From: Flavobacterium sp.
Lineage (GTDB): Bacteria > Bacteroidota > Bacteroidia > Flavobacteriales > Flavobacteriaceae
Reading direction: 5' to 3'
NCBI RefSeq assembly: GCF_013823965.1
Contig: NZ_PNNA01000012.1
Location: 1-64,000 of the forward strand
Length of the DNA: 64,000 nucleotides
Below, piece after piece: positions 44,437-53,532 of this stretch. The notes under the pieces were generated by a model that did not search any database, had not been told where the DNA came from, and saw only the letters and a program-made list of their open reading frames with translations. How positions within the stretch are numbered: position 1 is the stretch's first letter; every line of letters begins with the position of its first letter. Position numbers and translations under genes: made by a program.

Positions 44437-46263
44437 ATGAAAAAATTACTAACATTAACAATGGCCATTTGTTTGATGGCAACATTGCCGGCTTCGGCAC
44501 AATTCGGAAAACTATTGGACAAGGCAAAAAACGCAGTTTCTGGTGGTGGAGCAGGAAAAAAATCCGGAAGCTTTACAACGGTATGGGAATCAGAATTCGA
44601 AAACAAGGCTACCCGATTAGCAGTTTGTGGTGGTGATGGCGAATTGATAATTGGCACCGACGATAACTCGGCATCGGTATTGGACGCAACAGGCAAACTC
44701 GTTTGGAATGGAGATTATAAAAAAATAACCACCAATAACACTAATAAATCAGAATACCAATATACCCAATGGAAATCTGGAAAAGGAGGCTATCTCTTTC
44801 TTTTTGACGAACGAAAACTAGGAACCGATAGGGTGGCTTGCCTGGATATTGCCACGGGAAAAGAATTGTGGAGTTCGGAATCTTATCAAAACCTCATTCC
44901 AAAAGGAACAAAATCTGAAGATGGAGCCGATCAAGGGGAATTGGATACCGTAAAATACATCTCGGAATTAGATGCGTTTTTGATTTCGCAAAAAGCTTCG
45001 ATTATTTTGGTAAAAGCCAATACGGGTGAAAAAATTTGGGAAACCAATAGATTCAAGGGTGGAGTTGGAAAATACATTTACAACAAGGAAAAAAATGAAA
45101 TCATTATGGCCAATTTCAAACCGACAGCTTTAGGAGCCTTGTTTGCAGGTTTCAAAAACCAATTGGTTAGAATCAACGCCTCAAATGGTGAAATTTTATG
45201 GGACGCCACCTTTGTGGGAACAGTCGAAAAAGAATTGGTGACCAGAAGAGCCATCTTGGATATGTGGATTAGAGACAACAAAGTTTTTCTCTACCTCAAC
45301 GGATTGATGGTTTATGATTACAACAACGGGCAAAAACTTTGGGAAGCCATATATGAAAATGACATGGATGGCGGTGGTGGTGGAATGTTCTCCAATACAC
45401 AAAGCAAAAAATATTACAGAACCCTTGCCGATCCATTATTTACAGAAGATGCGGTCTATATCGTGATGTTGGGAACAAGAGACAGAACCAAATATGTCGA
45501 AAAACACGACTTGGAATCGGGTAAATTGTTGTGGGCTACCGAGAAAGTTACCGGAGCATTTTGTATGCCAAACCTATACAAAACCGGAAATAAAGTCTTG
45601 GTGCAAATTGGAGGAAAAGTGCAAGTACAGGAATATCGAATGGAAAGCAGAACCTCGCCAATGGGAGGAACCTACAAAGAAAGAGTGCCTTATATTTATT
45701 GGGATTACAAAGCCCAGAAAAATGGATTGATTTGTTTGGATGATGCCAGTGGAAAAACGGCTTGGCGTTCCGATAAATTTGACAAACGAATTACCGACAT
45801 GATCATAAACGAAGGCAAAACCGTTTTTGTTGGAGACGGAGATGAATTTTACAGTTACGATATTGCTTCGGGAAAACAATTGTTTGATGTGAAACACAAC
45901 GATGCCAGGGTAGGAAAAGCAACAGATGTAATCGATTTTGATGACAAAGTTGTTGTACTTTCCGAAAAAGGTCTTGCCGCTTACAACAAAAAAGACGGTT
46001 CAAGAGCTTATGCCACAGAAAAAATAAAAGGTGTAGATTATTTTTACCACATTGGCGACAATTATTTCTTGAGAGATCAAAGAAACAGCAAAAACATCAT
46101 CTATGGAATCAATATGACCAATGGCGAAACCAAAGGTTCAGTGCAATCCAAAGGGAAAGGCGGAAGTCCAACCTATGGTGATGGAATCGACATTACCACG
46201 GACGGTGAATATATTTTTGCTTTCAAAGGCAAATCGGTAGAAAAAATCAAAGTAAACAATTAA
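44437..46263 (+). CDS. Exported PQQ-like beta-propeller protein
   Basis: 608-residue exported protein with a signal peptide (ends ASAQ). The body has repeated PQQ-propeller blades of the AxDxxTGKxxW type: LDATGKLVWNGDYK, LDIATGKELWSSES, VKANTGEKIWETN, INASNGEILWDATF, YNNGQKLWEAIYE, HDLESGKLLWATEK, DDASGKTAWRSDK and YDIASGKQLFDVK. These fit an eight-bladed propeller like quinoprotein dehydrogenases or BamB. Quinoprotein dehydrogenase catalytic residues and a haem motif are not seen, so a binding or scaffold role is more likely than enzymatic action. A Gly-rich insert (DMDGGGGGMF) lies near residue 310. Confidence 0.75.
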   Translation: MKKLLTLTMAICLMATLPASAQFGKLLDKAKNAVSGGGAGKKSGSFTTVWESEFENKATRLAVCGGDGELIIGTDDNSASVLDATGKLVWNGDYKKITTNNTNKSEYQYTQWKSGKGGYLFLFDERKLGTDRVACLDIATGKELWSSESYQNLIPKGTKSEDGADQGELDTVKYISELDAFLISQKASIILVKANTGEKIWETNRFKGGVGKYIYNKEKNEIIMANFKPTALGALFAGFKNQLVRINASNGEILWDATFVGTVEKELVTRRAILDMWIRDNKVFLYLNGLMVYDYNNGQKLWEAIYENDMDGGGGGMFSNTQSKKYYRTLADPLFTEDAVYIVMLGTRDRTKYVEKHDLESGKLLWATEKVTGAFCMPNLYKTGNKVLVQIGGKVQVQEYRMESRTSPMGGTYKERVPYIYWDYKAQKNGLICLDDASGKTAWRSDKFDKRITDMIINEGKTVFVGDGDEFYSYDIASGKQLFDVKHNDARVGKATDVIDFDDKVVVLSEKGLAAYNKKDGSRAYATEKIKGVDYFYHIGDNYFLRDQRNSKNIIYGINMTNGETKGSVQSKGKGGSPTYGDGIDITTDGEYIFAFKGKSVEKIKVNN

Positions 46264-46283
46264 GCGTTTTTAGTTGTAATGAT

Positions 46284-46315
46284 AAGGGTTGTGGATTGAT
46301 TTTCACGGCCCTTTT
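46284..46315 (+). terminator. Weak terminator-like hairpin after the PQQ propeller gene
   Basis: 10-bp stem (46284-46293 with 46304-46313, including two G-U pairs) followed by TTCT. The T-run is short, so termination is uncertain. Confidence 0.4.
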
Positions 46316-46330
46316 CTAAATTAAATCAAT

Positions 46331-47755
46331 ATGAAAAAAACTATTCTTCTTTGTTCATTCTTCCTTGTCCTTTTTTCCGTTCAAGCCCAACAAATTCAAT
46401 GGGCCAGCAAACTCATTAAATTCTCGACAGATTTGGGAGGAAAGCAAAACAATATCAAAAGAATTCTGGGCAAACCCGATGCTTTTCCGCAAGGTGGAAG
46501 TTCCGCCAATGCCTGGATGCCCAAAAATGCCCTAGATGGCAGGGAAATTGTAGAAGTGGGTTTCGAAAAACCACAAACCGTAAAACAAGTCGCCGTTTGC
46601 GAAAACCTGAATTCGGGTTGTGTCATCAAAATTTCGGTGGACAACGGTTCCGGAAATTATGAAACGGTTTGGACTCGAAAAAGAGATTGGAAAACACCCA
46701 CTTTCAAATCCACGGCCTCGGTAGACCACGCTTATTATTTTGGTCGAAAAAGAAGAAAAGTGCAGGAAGTACCCAATGTTTTCAATCCCGGAATCGAATA
46801 TGCCATTTTTGATAATGCAGTAAGCAATGTGGTTGCGGTAAAAGTGGAGTTCAGCTTTGCACTCATTCCTGGTCAAAAACAAATCGATGCCATCGGGATT
46901 TCCGATTCGGACGTACCCATCGAGATAAAAGTCAATACCATTTCTGCTTTCGAAAACCTGTCCAATCCAGAGACTTTGGAGTTTGAAAACAGTGAAGTTT
47001 CCAATGTAATCGTTTCGCAAGATGGACAAAAAATGTTCTATTCGGCTTTCGCCAATAACAAAGACGTGGTTTTTTCGTGTCAAAAACAAGCCGACGGCAA
47101 ATGGTCAAAACCCTTGGCGGAACCCAGCTTGAATCGGAACGATGAATACAATTATTTGGAATATTACAGTGATGATTTTATCCTGAAAGGTGGCGTGGGA
47201 TATACCAAAAACACAACCGAAACAGGGTTTGAATTTCTCGAAAACATAAATGGAACCTACCAAACCCTGAAACCGCTCAAAATCGCCGCCTACAACAATT
47301 ATGATAAAACAGCCGATTTCACTATGACCAACGACGGCAAAATCTTGATCATGGGAATCGAAACCGATTTTACCCAAGGCGGAACCGATTTGTATTTTGC
47401 CAACCGAAAAGAAGACGGAACTTATGGATTGTTGCAAAATATGGGCAAAGTCATCAATTCTGCCGCCGATGAAGGAATGCCACAGCTATTGTCCGATACC
47501 AAAACCTTGCTTTTTAGCAGCATTGGTTTCAGCAGTTACGGTAATTATGATATTTACATTTCTTACCGATTGGACGATACTTGGAAAAAATGGTCGGAAC
47601 CCATCAATTTGGGTAAGAAGATTAACAGCGATGGTTTTGAAGGATCTCCTTATTATGATGAAAAAACAGAAACGCTTTATTTTACCAGAACTTTCGAAGG
47701 GAAATCATCCATTGTCAGGGTCAAAATTCCCAAAAGCGTAGTGATGCAAAACTGA
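46331..47755 (+). CDS. Exported PD40-type propeller protein with N-terminal discoidin-like domain
   Basis: 474-residue exported protein (signal to about residue 20, VQAQ). Residues about 25-175 look like an F5/8-type sandwich (NALDGREIVEVGFEKPQTVK, VAVCENLNSGCVIKISVDNG). Residues about 200-470 carry WD40-like PD40 repeats: SNVIVSQDGQKMFYSAF, FTMTNDGKILIMGIETDF, GMPQLLSDTKTLLFSSIGF and GSPYYDEKTETLYFTR. In Bacteroidota such domains often precede an OmpA-like peptidoglycan-binding domain, but none is present here. It probably sits at the cell surface or in the periplasm and binds proteins or glycans. Closed by a terminator. Confidence 0.7.
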   Translation: MKKTILLCSFFLVLFSVQAQQIQWASKLIKFSTDLGGKQNNIKRILGKPDAFPQGGSSANAWMPKNALDGREIVEVGFEKPQTVKQVAVCENLNSGCVIKISVDNGSGNYETVWTRKRDWKTPTFKSTASVDHAYYFGRKRRKVQEVPNVFNPGIEYAIFDNAVSNVVAVKVEFSFALIPGQKQIDAIGISDSDVPIEIKVNTISAFENLSNPETLEFENSEVSNVIVSQDGQKMFYSAFANNKDVVFSCQKQADGKWSKPLAEPSLNRNDEYNYLEYYSDDFILKGGVGYTKNTTETGFEFLENINGTYQTLKPLKIAAYNNYDKTADFTMTNDGKILIMGIETDFTQGGTDLYFANRKEDGTYGLLQNMGKVINSAADEGMPQLLSDTKTLLFSSIGFSSYGNYDIYISYRLDDTWKKWSEPINLGKKINSDGFEGSPYYDEKTETLYFTRTFEGKSSIVRVKIPKSVVMQN

Positions 47756-47767
47756 GTTTAGAATCTT

Positions 47768-47793
47768 AAAAATACGATTAATATCGTATTTTT
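47768..47793 (+). terminator. Terminator after the PD40 propeller gene
   Basis: 11-bp perfect stem (47768-47778 with 47783-47793), 4-base TAAT loop, right arm ending in T and followed by TTGTTTT. Confidence 0.8.
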
Positions 47794-47811
47794 TTGTTTT
47801 TACTAAGACTC

Positions 47812-47819
47812 TATTTTTG
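47812..47819 (+). promoter_or_regulatory. Putative -7 box of the RCC1-repeat gene
   Basis: TATTTTTG, an exact consensus match, 25 bases before the ATG at 47845. A TTG at 47794-47796 is only 15 bases upstream, closer than usual. Confidence 0.4.
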
Positions 47820-47844
47820 AATTATAATTTAAAAAGTTATTATT

Positions 47845-49206
47845 ATGAAAAGAATATTTACTTTACTATTGGTTATTTTTTTGAGCACGGTTGCAAACGC
47901 TCAATGTTGGCAAACCATTTCGGCCGGAAACCTGTTTACGGCGGCGATAAAAAGCGATGGAACGCTGTGGACTTGGGGTGATTATCAATACGGACAATTG
48001 GGAATTGGAGCAGTAACGACCGATGCAGGAAGTCCGGTACAAGTAGGCACGGCAAACGATTGGGTTTTTGTAACGGCCAATTGGTACACCGTTTTTGCTA
48101 TCAAGAGCAATGGTACACTTTGGGCCTGGGGACAAAATACTTATGGAAAACTGGGTGATGGAACCACGACCAACAGAAATGTGCCCGTTCAAATAGGAAC
48201 GGATACCAATTGGCAATCGGTTTCTTCCAATATCAACAACACGACAGCCATAAAAACGGATGGTTCTTTGTGGTCTTGGGGCGGGAATTTATCCGGACAA
48301 GTGGGCGATGGAACTTACACGAACCGATATACTCCTGTTCGAATTGGAACAGCAAACGATTGGGTTTCGGTTTCGGTTGGAAATAGTCATACTCTGGCAA
48401 AACGCTCCGATAATTCGATATGGGTTTGGGGAGTTGGTTTGTATGGACAATTGGGTTTGGCGACGGTAAATTTGAAAAATGTTCCCACCCAAATAGGTAC
48501 CAGTACAGATTGGAGCCAGATTGAAGCGGGATACAGCCATTCGGTGGCCATAAAAAACGATGGAACCCTCTGGACTTGGGGCTATAATGCCAATGGGCAA
48601 TTGGGAGACAATACCACGGTAAACAAAAATGTGCCTACTCAAGTGGGGACCGATACCAACTGGCAAAAAATAAAAGCCTATGAACACAATTTGGCGGTTA
48701 AAACCAATGGCACTTTGTGGGCTTGGGGGTTGAACGGAGGGTATCAATTGGGAGATAATACCTTGACGAATCGGTTGATGCCGTTTCAGTTGGCAAGCGT
48801 TTCAAACGTGACCAAAATAAGTGCTGGAGGTCATTTTTCGTTTGCTCAAGACAACAATGGCAATACATTTGCTTTTGGTGATAACTCCGATGGGATGCTA
48901 GGAACAGGAGATTATTTGCAAAGAAAAACGCCAACACTAATTTTTCAATGTTCAGGGTTGGGACTAAACAATGCTTTAGTCGAGGAATTCAAAATTTATC
49001 CCAATCCAACAAATGGAAACTTCAATATCGAAATTGGTGAAGATTTAATGGGGGCAAAAGCCACTGTTTACAATCTTCTGGGGCAAAAAATAAAAGAGTT
49101 TACCTTGAAATCGACAACCACGAATCAAACTTTAAACAAAGGAGTCTATCTTTTGGAAATAAAAAAAGAAGGAAATAAAACCACCAAAAAATTGATCGTG
49201 AATTAA
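47845..49206 (+). CDS. RCC1-repeat protein with type IX secretion sorting domain
   Basis: 453-residue cargo protein of the T9SS. A signal peptide (ends ANAQ) is followed by about seven RCC1-type blades (residues about 25-370) with the pattern IKxDGTLWTWGxNxxGQLGDGTxxNxxxPxQIG. A C-terminal sorting domain of type A (about 380-453) has FKIYPNPTNGNFNIEI, VYNLLGQKIKEF and GVYLLEIKKEGNKTTKKLIVN. The last domain routes it through the translocon to PorU on the cell surface. In bacteria RCC1-like propellers are adhesion or binding scaffolds; the ligand here is unknown. The blades are also repetitive at DNA level. Confidence 0.9.
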   Translation: MKRIFTLLLVIFLSTVANAQCWQTISAGNLFTAAIKSDGTLWTWGDYQYGQLGIGAVTTDAGSPVQVGTANDWVFVTANWYTVFAIKSNGTLWAWGQNTYGKLGDGTTTNRNVPVQIGTDTNWQSVSSNINNTTAIKTDGSLWSWGGNLSGQVGDGTYTNRYTPVRIGTANDWVSVSVGNSHTLAKRSDNSIWVWGVGLYGQLGLATVNLKNVPTQIGTSTDWSQIEAGYSHSVAIKNDGTLWTWGYNANGQLGDNTTVNKNVPTQVGTDTNWQKIKAYEHNLAVKTNGTLWAWGLNGGYQLGDNTLTNRLMPFQLASVSNVTKISAGGHFSFAQDNNGNTFAFGDNSDGMLGTGDYLQRKTPTLIFQCSGLGLNNALVEEFKIYPNPTNGNFNIEIGEDLMGAKATVYNLLGQKIKEFTLKSTTTNQTLNKGVYLLEIKKEGNKTTKKLIVN

Positions 49207-49219
49207 AGAATACAGGAAT

Positions 49220-49495
49220 ATGGTTTATATTTTAATACTAATAATCGGGGTGCTTTTTTTTGTGATTTTCGGATTGATTATCAGCTTTAAAGCCAGTAAT
49301 TTAGACTTCCAGAGGCGAATAATGCTTCTGGAAGACATTATTTTGGAGATGAAATCCAATTTGGAGCATCAAAATCAAAAAATCAAACTCTCGGAGGATT
49401 TAAGGTCAAAACTCAAGGCATCCAACGAGTCCTTGAACAATTCCATTTTTAATTTGAGTTGCGAAATTTTCGAAGAATTGTATTCCCAAAAATAA
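49220..49495 (+). CDS. Small membrane-anchored coiled-coil protein
   Basis: 91-residue protein with one N-terminal membrane helix (VYILILIIGVLFFVIFGLII) followed by a charged heptad-like region (about 28-91: LDFQRRIMLLEDIILEMK, HQNQKIKLSEDLRSKL). It starts 13 bases after the RCC1 gene and ends 41 bases before the sensor-kinase gene. No family is recognised. Given its place it might be co-transcribed with the two-component system and modulate it, but this is speculation. The protein-like composition and single helix argue for a real gene. Confidence 0.6.
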   Translation: MVYILILIIGVLFFVIFGLIISFKASNLDFQRRIMLLEDIILEMKSNLEHQNQKIKLSEDLRSKLKASNESLNNSIFNLSCEIFEELYSQK

Positions 49496-49536
49496 GTTTG
49501 GAAAATTTTATTATATTTATGCTGTAAAAGTTTTTT

Positions 49537-51459
49537 ATGAAAAAATATTTCTACTTGTTGGTTTTAATGGTCTCATTATCTGTGTATTCCCAAAATGCGC
49601 AGGACATCATCGACACACTTAAAAAAGATTTAAAAACCCAGCCCGATGCCAAAAAAACTGCCACAATTTATTCGGATTTGACTTGGTATTATTCGACTGT
49701 TTCCATTGATTCAGCATTGAAATATGGGAATAAAGCAGTTCTAACTTCCACAAAACTGGGCGATTCTACTTTAATTGCACAAGTATATAGTGATATTGGT
49801 GCTGTGTACTTTAGAAAAGGTGATTTTCAAAATTCAAAGGAAAATTATCTCAAAGCATATAAAATCAGAAAAGCCAGAAAGGATGATAAAGGATTGGCAA
49901 AAATCAATAATAATTTGGCCAACATTTATGAAAAAAACGGCCAATACAAAATGGCAATGGCAACATTTTTAGACGCCTTGCAATATTTTGAGAGCATAAA
50001 CGACGATAAGAATAGCCATATCATAAAAGGTAACATAGGACTAATCCTTTTGAAATTAAAAAATTATCCAAAAGCATTTACTTACATAAATGACGTTGTT
50101 GAATTTCAAGAAGAAAACAAAGCTACGGCAGAATTATGCGTTTCCTGTTTGAATTTAGGGAATGTTTATCTGCAAATGAATGACACCGTCAATGCGTTGA
50201 AACAGTACAACAAAAGCTTGAAATACTGTGCATTGGTCGGAAATAAAAAAGGGATGGCCAGTGGTTACAATAATATTGGTTCTATAAAAACCGAGCAAAA
50301 AAAATCGAAAGATGCTTTGGCTTTTTATGAAAAATCAAAAAAGACCAGAGAACAATTAAATTCAGATATTGACAAAGCGAACTTCGACTTTAATGTTGCC
50401 GAAGAATATTTAAAACATAATAAATTGATTGAAGCCAAACAATTATTGTTAAGCACCAAGCAAATTTTCGAAAAAGAAAAATTATACGACAAATTACAAA
50501 TAAACTACAAATCATTAATTCGAGTTTATGCAAAATTAAACATGCTTGATAGTGTTAGCTTGTATGTCAATAAATTGGTGGTGGTTAACAATCAATTACT
50601 CGAAAACTTGGTAGTAAAACAAACTGCCGAACTCGAAACGAAATACCAAACCGAAAAGAAAGAAAAACTATTATTAGAAAAAGAAGCCGAAGCCAAACAA
50701 AAAAACACAATGTTAATTGGGATTTCGCTTTTAGCTTTTTTTATAGCACTGATTGGGTTTTTAATTTACCGCCAACAAAAACTAAAAAATGTCCAACAAA
50801 AGCAAGAGTACAAACTCAAAAAAGAAATTTCAAAAATAGAAAACCAAAACAAATTGCAGGAACAACGCCTGAGCATTTCGAGAGATTTGCACGATAATAT
50901 TGGCGCGCAACTGACTTTCATTATTTCCTCGGTAGACAATATAAAATACGCTTTCGAGATTACGAACGAAAAATTAGACCATAAACTTTCCAATATTTCC
51001 GGTTTTGCCAAGGAAACCATCGTGGAACTTCGCGACACGATTTGGGCAATGAATTCTAATGAAATTTCATTCGAAGATTTAGAAATCCGAATCAATAATT
51101 ATATCGAAAAGGCCAAGGAAGCCAAAGACCAAATCAGCTTTTCCTTTGCCATCGACCCAGTTTTAAAAACTCAAAAACTGACTTCTATCCAAGGAATGAA
51201 TATTTACAGAACCATTCAGGAAGCAGTAAACAACGCCATAAAATATGCCAATGCCAGTGTTATTTCCATAAATGCAAAAAAAAGTCACGACCTAACAAAA
51301 ATCACCATTCAAGACAACGGAATCGGTTTTGACCTCGCCAAGATTGAAAAAGGAAACGGATTGCAGAACATGCAAAAACGCATTGAAGAAATAGGCGGAG
51401 AATTCCATCTTTCCTCTTCGGATGAAGGAACTCGAATTGAAATTTTATTAAAAAAATAA
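49537..51459 (+). CDS. TPR-containing sensor histidine kinase (HisKA_3 type)
   Basis: 640-residue membrane sensor kinase. A signal sequence precedes five or more tetratricopeptide repeats in the periplasm (about 35-350: AQVYSDIGAVYFRKGDFQNS, AKINNNLANIYEKNGQYKMA, ASGYNNIGSIKTEQKKSKDA). One membrane helix (about 392-412) and a coiled coil follow, then a HisKA_3 dimerisation domain with His452 in RDLHDNIGAQL and a HATPase domain (QEAVNNAIKYA, QDNGIGFD, GNGLQNMQKRIEEIGG). The partner response regulator starts 7 bases after its stop. Such TPR kinases are common in Bacteroidota; the signal is unknown. Confidence 0.92.
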   Translation: MKKYFYLLVLMVSLSVYSQNAQDIIDTLKKDLKTQPDAKKTATIYSDLTWYYSTVSIDSALKYGNKAVLTSTKLGDSTLIAQVYSDIGAVYFRKGDFQNSKENYLKAYKIRKARKDDKGLAKINNNLANIYEKNGQYKMAMATFLDALQYFESINDDKNSHIIKGNIGLILLKLKNYPKAFTYINDVVEFQEENKATAELCVSCLNLGNVYLQMNDTVNALKQYNKSLKYCALVGNKKGMASGYNNIGSIKTEQKKSKDALAFYEKSKKTREQLNSDIDKANFDFNVAEEYLKHNKLIEAKQLLLSTKQIFEKEKLYDKLQINYKSLIRVYAKLNMLDSVSLYVNKLVVVNNQLLENLVVKQTAELETKYQTEKKEKLLLEKEAEAKQKNTMLIGISLLAFFIALIGFLIYRQQKLKNVQQKQEYKLKKEISKIENQNKLQEQRLSISRDLHDNIGAQLTFIISSVDNIKYAFEITNEKLDHKLSNISGFAKETIVELRDTIWAMNSNEISFEDLEIRINNYIEKAKEAKDQISFSFAIDPVLKTQKLTSIQGMNIYRTIQEAVNNAIKYANASVISINAKKSHDLTKITIQDNGIGFDLAKIEKGNGLQNMQKRIEEIGGEFHLSSSDEGTRIEILLKK

Positions 51460-51466
51460 ATGAGAT

Positions 51467-52114
51467 ATGATAAAAATAGCTATCGTAGAGGATAATTCAT
51501 TTTTGATAAAAACAGTTCAAGAAAAACTTTCTTTTTTTGAGGATTTCTCTTTGAAATTTACGGCCGAAAATGGGTTGGATTTAATCGAAAAGTTGGAAAA
51601 AAACCACAATGTCGATTTGATTTTAATGGATATCGAAATGCCCAAAATGAACGGAATCGACGCAACTTGTTTCGTGAAGCATAAATATCCGCAAATAAAA
51701 ATCATTATGCTCACCGTTTTTGACAACGACGAAAATATTTTTAACGCCATAAAAGCGGGAGCCGACGGTTATTTGCTCAAAGAAGTGAATCCCAAAGATT
51801 TGCATCAAGGAATTGTCGAAACGATGAATGGTGGTGCCACGATGACACCGTCGATAGCAATGAAAACCCTGAAATTGTTCCGAAATCCAATGGTTTTTGA
51901 AAACCTCCCAAATCAGGAAGAATACAATTTGACGCCACGCGAAATCGAAGTTTTGGAGCAATTGAGCAAGGGATTGAAATACAATGCCATTGCCGATAAT
52001 TTGTTTCTTTCCATTGGAACAATCCGTAAGCACGTTGAAAACATTTACACCAAACTACAAGTCCACAACAAACTCGAAGCCATTCAAAAAGCCAAAAACA
52101 ACAATTTGATTTAG
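51467..52114 (+). CDS. Response regulator of the NarL/LuxR type
   Basis: 215-residue cytoplasmic response regulator paired with the upstream kinase. The receiver domain has the acidic pair Glu8-Asp9, phospho-acceptor Asp55 in LILMDIEMPKMNG, Thr83 and Lys105. The C-terminal LuxR helix-turn-helix contains LTPREIEVLEQLSKGL and SIGTIRKHVENIYTKLQVHNK. The stop-to-start distance of 7 bases indicates co-expression and a cognate pair. Target genes cannot be told; it could act on its own region. Confidence 0.95.
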   Translation: MIKIAIVEDNSFLIKTVQEKLSFFEDFSLKFTAENGLDLIEKLEKNHNVDLILMDIEMPKMNGIDATCFVKHKYPQIKIIMLTVFDNDENIFNAIKAGADGYLLKEVNPKDLHQGIVETMNGGATMTPSIAMKTLKLFRNPMVFENLPNQEEYNLTPREIEVLEQLSKGLKYNAIADNLFLSIGTIRKHVENIYTKLQVHNKLEAIQKAKNNNLI

Positions 52115-52166
52115 TCAGTTATCCTGTTTCATTTCAATATTTTTTCTAATTTTATAAAAAAAAGAA

Positions 52167-52787
52167 ATGCAAAGAAGAATTTTATTGGGCTCCGGAATTA
52201 TTGTCGTGATTATTTTGCTTTTCAAATTTTGCGAATTTAAAAAAGAGGATGATGCCTCTTTGGATTACAACACGAATCTCATCCAACAGCAAATCGTGAA
52301 TGTAGGAAAATTGGTCGTTACCGAAGGTCATTTTGCAGAAGTCGTTACCTATAAAAACCAAGATAAATATTTGATGAATATGGTTTCTTTTGAAAAGAAA
52401 GCTATCGTGATTGTGAATGCCGATGTGACCGTGGCTTATGATTTACATCAAATGAAATACGATATCGACGAAAAAAACAAGACCATCACCATACTGAATA
52501 TTCCAAAAGAAGAGATAAAAATAAGTCCTGATATCCAGTTTTATGATGTGGAGCAAAGCAAAATGAATCCTTTTACCGGCGATGATTACAACAAAATAAA
52601 TAAATCGGTTAGAGCCAATTTGGCCAAGAAAATAGAAAAATCTTCCTTGAAAACCAACGCCAAAAACCGATTGATTTCTGAACTTTCGAAAATCCTGATT
52701 TTGACCAATACGATGGGCTGGAAGTTAAAATACGAAGGAAATGTTATTGAAAAAGAAGCTGATTTTAATCAAAAAATAAAAGGCTAA
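52167..52787 (+). CDS. DUF4230 family membrane-anchored protein
   Basis: 206-residue protein with one N-terminal membrane helix (ILLGSGIIVVIILLFKF) and a periplasmic alpha/beta domain: LVVTEGHFAEVVTYKNQ, KKAIVIVNADVTVAYDL and KTITILNIPKEEIKISPDIQ. This pattern matches DUF4230, a widespread family of unknown function. Located 52 bases after the response regulator, with which it may be co-transcribed. A bidirectional terminator lies after it. Confidence 0.8.
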   Translation: MQRRILLGSGIIVVIILLFKFCEFKKEDDASLDYNTNLIQQQIVNVGKLVVTEGHFAEVVTYKNQDKYLMNMVSFEKKAIVIVNADVTVAYDLHQMKYDIDEKNKTITILNIPKEEIKISPDIQFYDVEQSKMNPFTGDDYNKINKSVRANLAKKIEKSSLKTNAKNRLISELSKILILTNTMGWKLKYEGNVIEKEADFNQKIKG

Positions 52788-52840
52788 AATTTGTTTCTAT
52801 TTCTTTTAATCATAAGAAACGCAATATGAAATTGGCAACA

Positions 52841-52875
52841 AAAAAACCACAACTTTTAGGTTGCGGTTCTTTTTT
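52841..52875. terminator. Bidirectional terminator between the DUF4230 and DUF4136 genes
   Basis: Stem of 52845-52853 with 52860-52868 (one mismatch), flanked by A-runs on the left and T-runs on the right. It can act for both convergent genes. Confidence 0.7.
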
Positions 52876-52917
52876 ATAAAATCCTTTTCTGGCAAATTAT
52901 GGTAAAATGTAATCTGG

Positions 52918-53460
52918 TTATTTCTTAATCGGGGGATATTGTGCTAAAATTTTGGCCACAAATTCATTTATGATGGCTTCTTTTTTAGAACGATCTTGGG
53001 TCAAATAGCCAACACCTTCACCTTGCCAAACCAACTCGTTTTTCTTGGCGTCAATTAAATCGATAAATAATGTTCCTTCAACTGAAGTGGATACATGAGG
53101 GTATCCTCCCCAATAGAATGGATAGCCATAACGATAGCCTCTCCAGCCATAACCCCAGTTGTTGTAGTATTGGTTAACGTCAACTTCTTGTTTTTCTTTG
53201 GTAAAAATATTGATCAGCAAATCAGGAGTTTCGCTTTTTGTCATTCCTTTTTTACCAAGTTCGGATTCGATTGCCTGAAGAATTCTTCTTTTGTCAAGTT
53301 CCGAAATTTGTACTTTATCAATGCTTTTTTGATGAAAAGCATATGTTTTGTATGGACTAAAATCAGTGTTTTTGTCAAAATCAGAATACACGTTAATCGA
53401 AGAGCCGCAAGAACTCATTATAAAAAATAATAGGACGGGAATGATTTTAATTGCTTTCAT
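52918..53460 (-). CDS. DUF4136 lipoprotein
   Basis: 180-residue lipoprotein (IMSSC, Cys18). The mature part opens with NVYSDFDKNTDFSPYKTYAF, the standard start of DUF4136, and ends with GTLFIDLIDAKKNELVWQGEGVGYL, also diagnostic. A Tyr/Gly/Trp-rich insert (YNNWGYGWRGYRYGYPFYWG) sits in the middle. The family is related in fold to periplasmic or outer-membrane lipoproteins of unknown role. It lies downstream of hutU on the same strand, with a 72-base gap. Confidence 0.88.
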   Translation of the reverse strand: MKAIKIIPVLLFFIMSSCGSSINVYSDFDKNTDFSPYKTYAFHQKSIDKVQISELDKRRILQAIESELGKKGMTKSETPDLLINIFTKEKQEVDVNQYYNNWGYGWRGYRYGYPFYWGGYPHVSTSVEGTLFIDLIDAKKNELVWQGEGVGYLTQDRSKKEAIINEFVAKILAQYPPIKK

Positions 53461-53532
53461 TTTCTAAAGTTTTAAAAATTTAATTCATAAAGTTTAAAGC
53501 TTTTTTAGGATATTTTTCCAGAACATTAAACT

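Noticed and set aside
46532..47089. 185-codon open frame on the minus strand
   Set aside because: Antisense to the PD40 propeller gene, no recognisable domain or signal, and no promoter.
47930..48960. Possible DNA repeat array in the 48 kb region
   Set aside because: The repetition is explained by RCC1 protein blades coded in frame; it is not an independent DNA repeat element.
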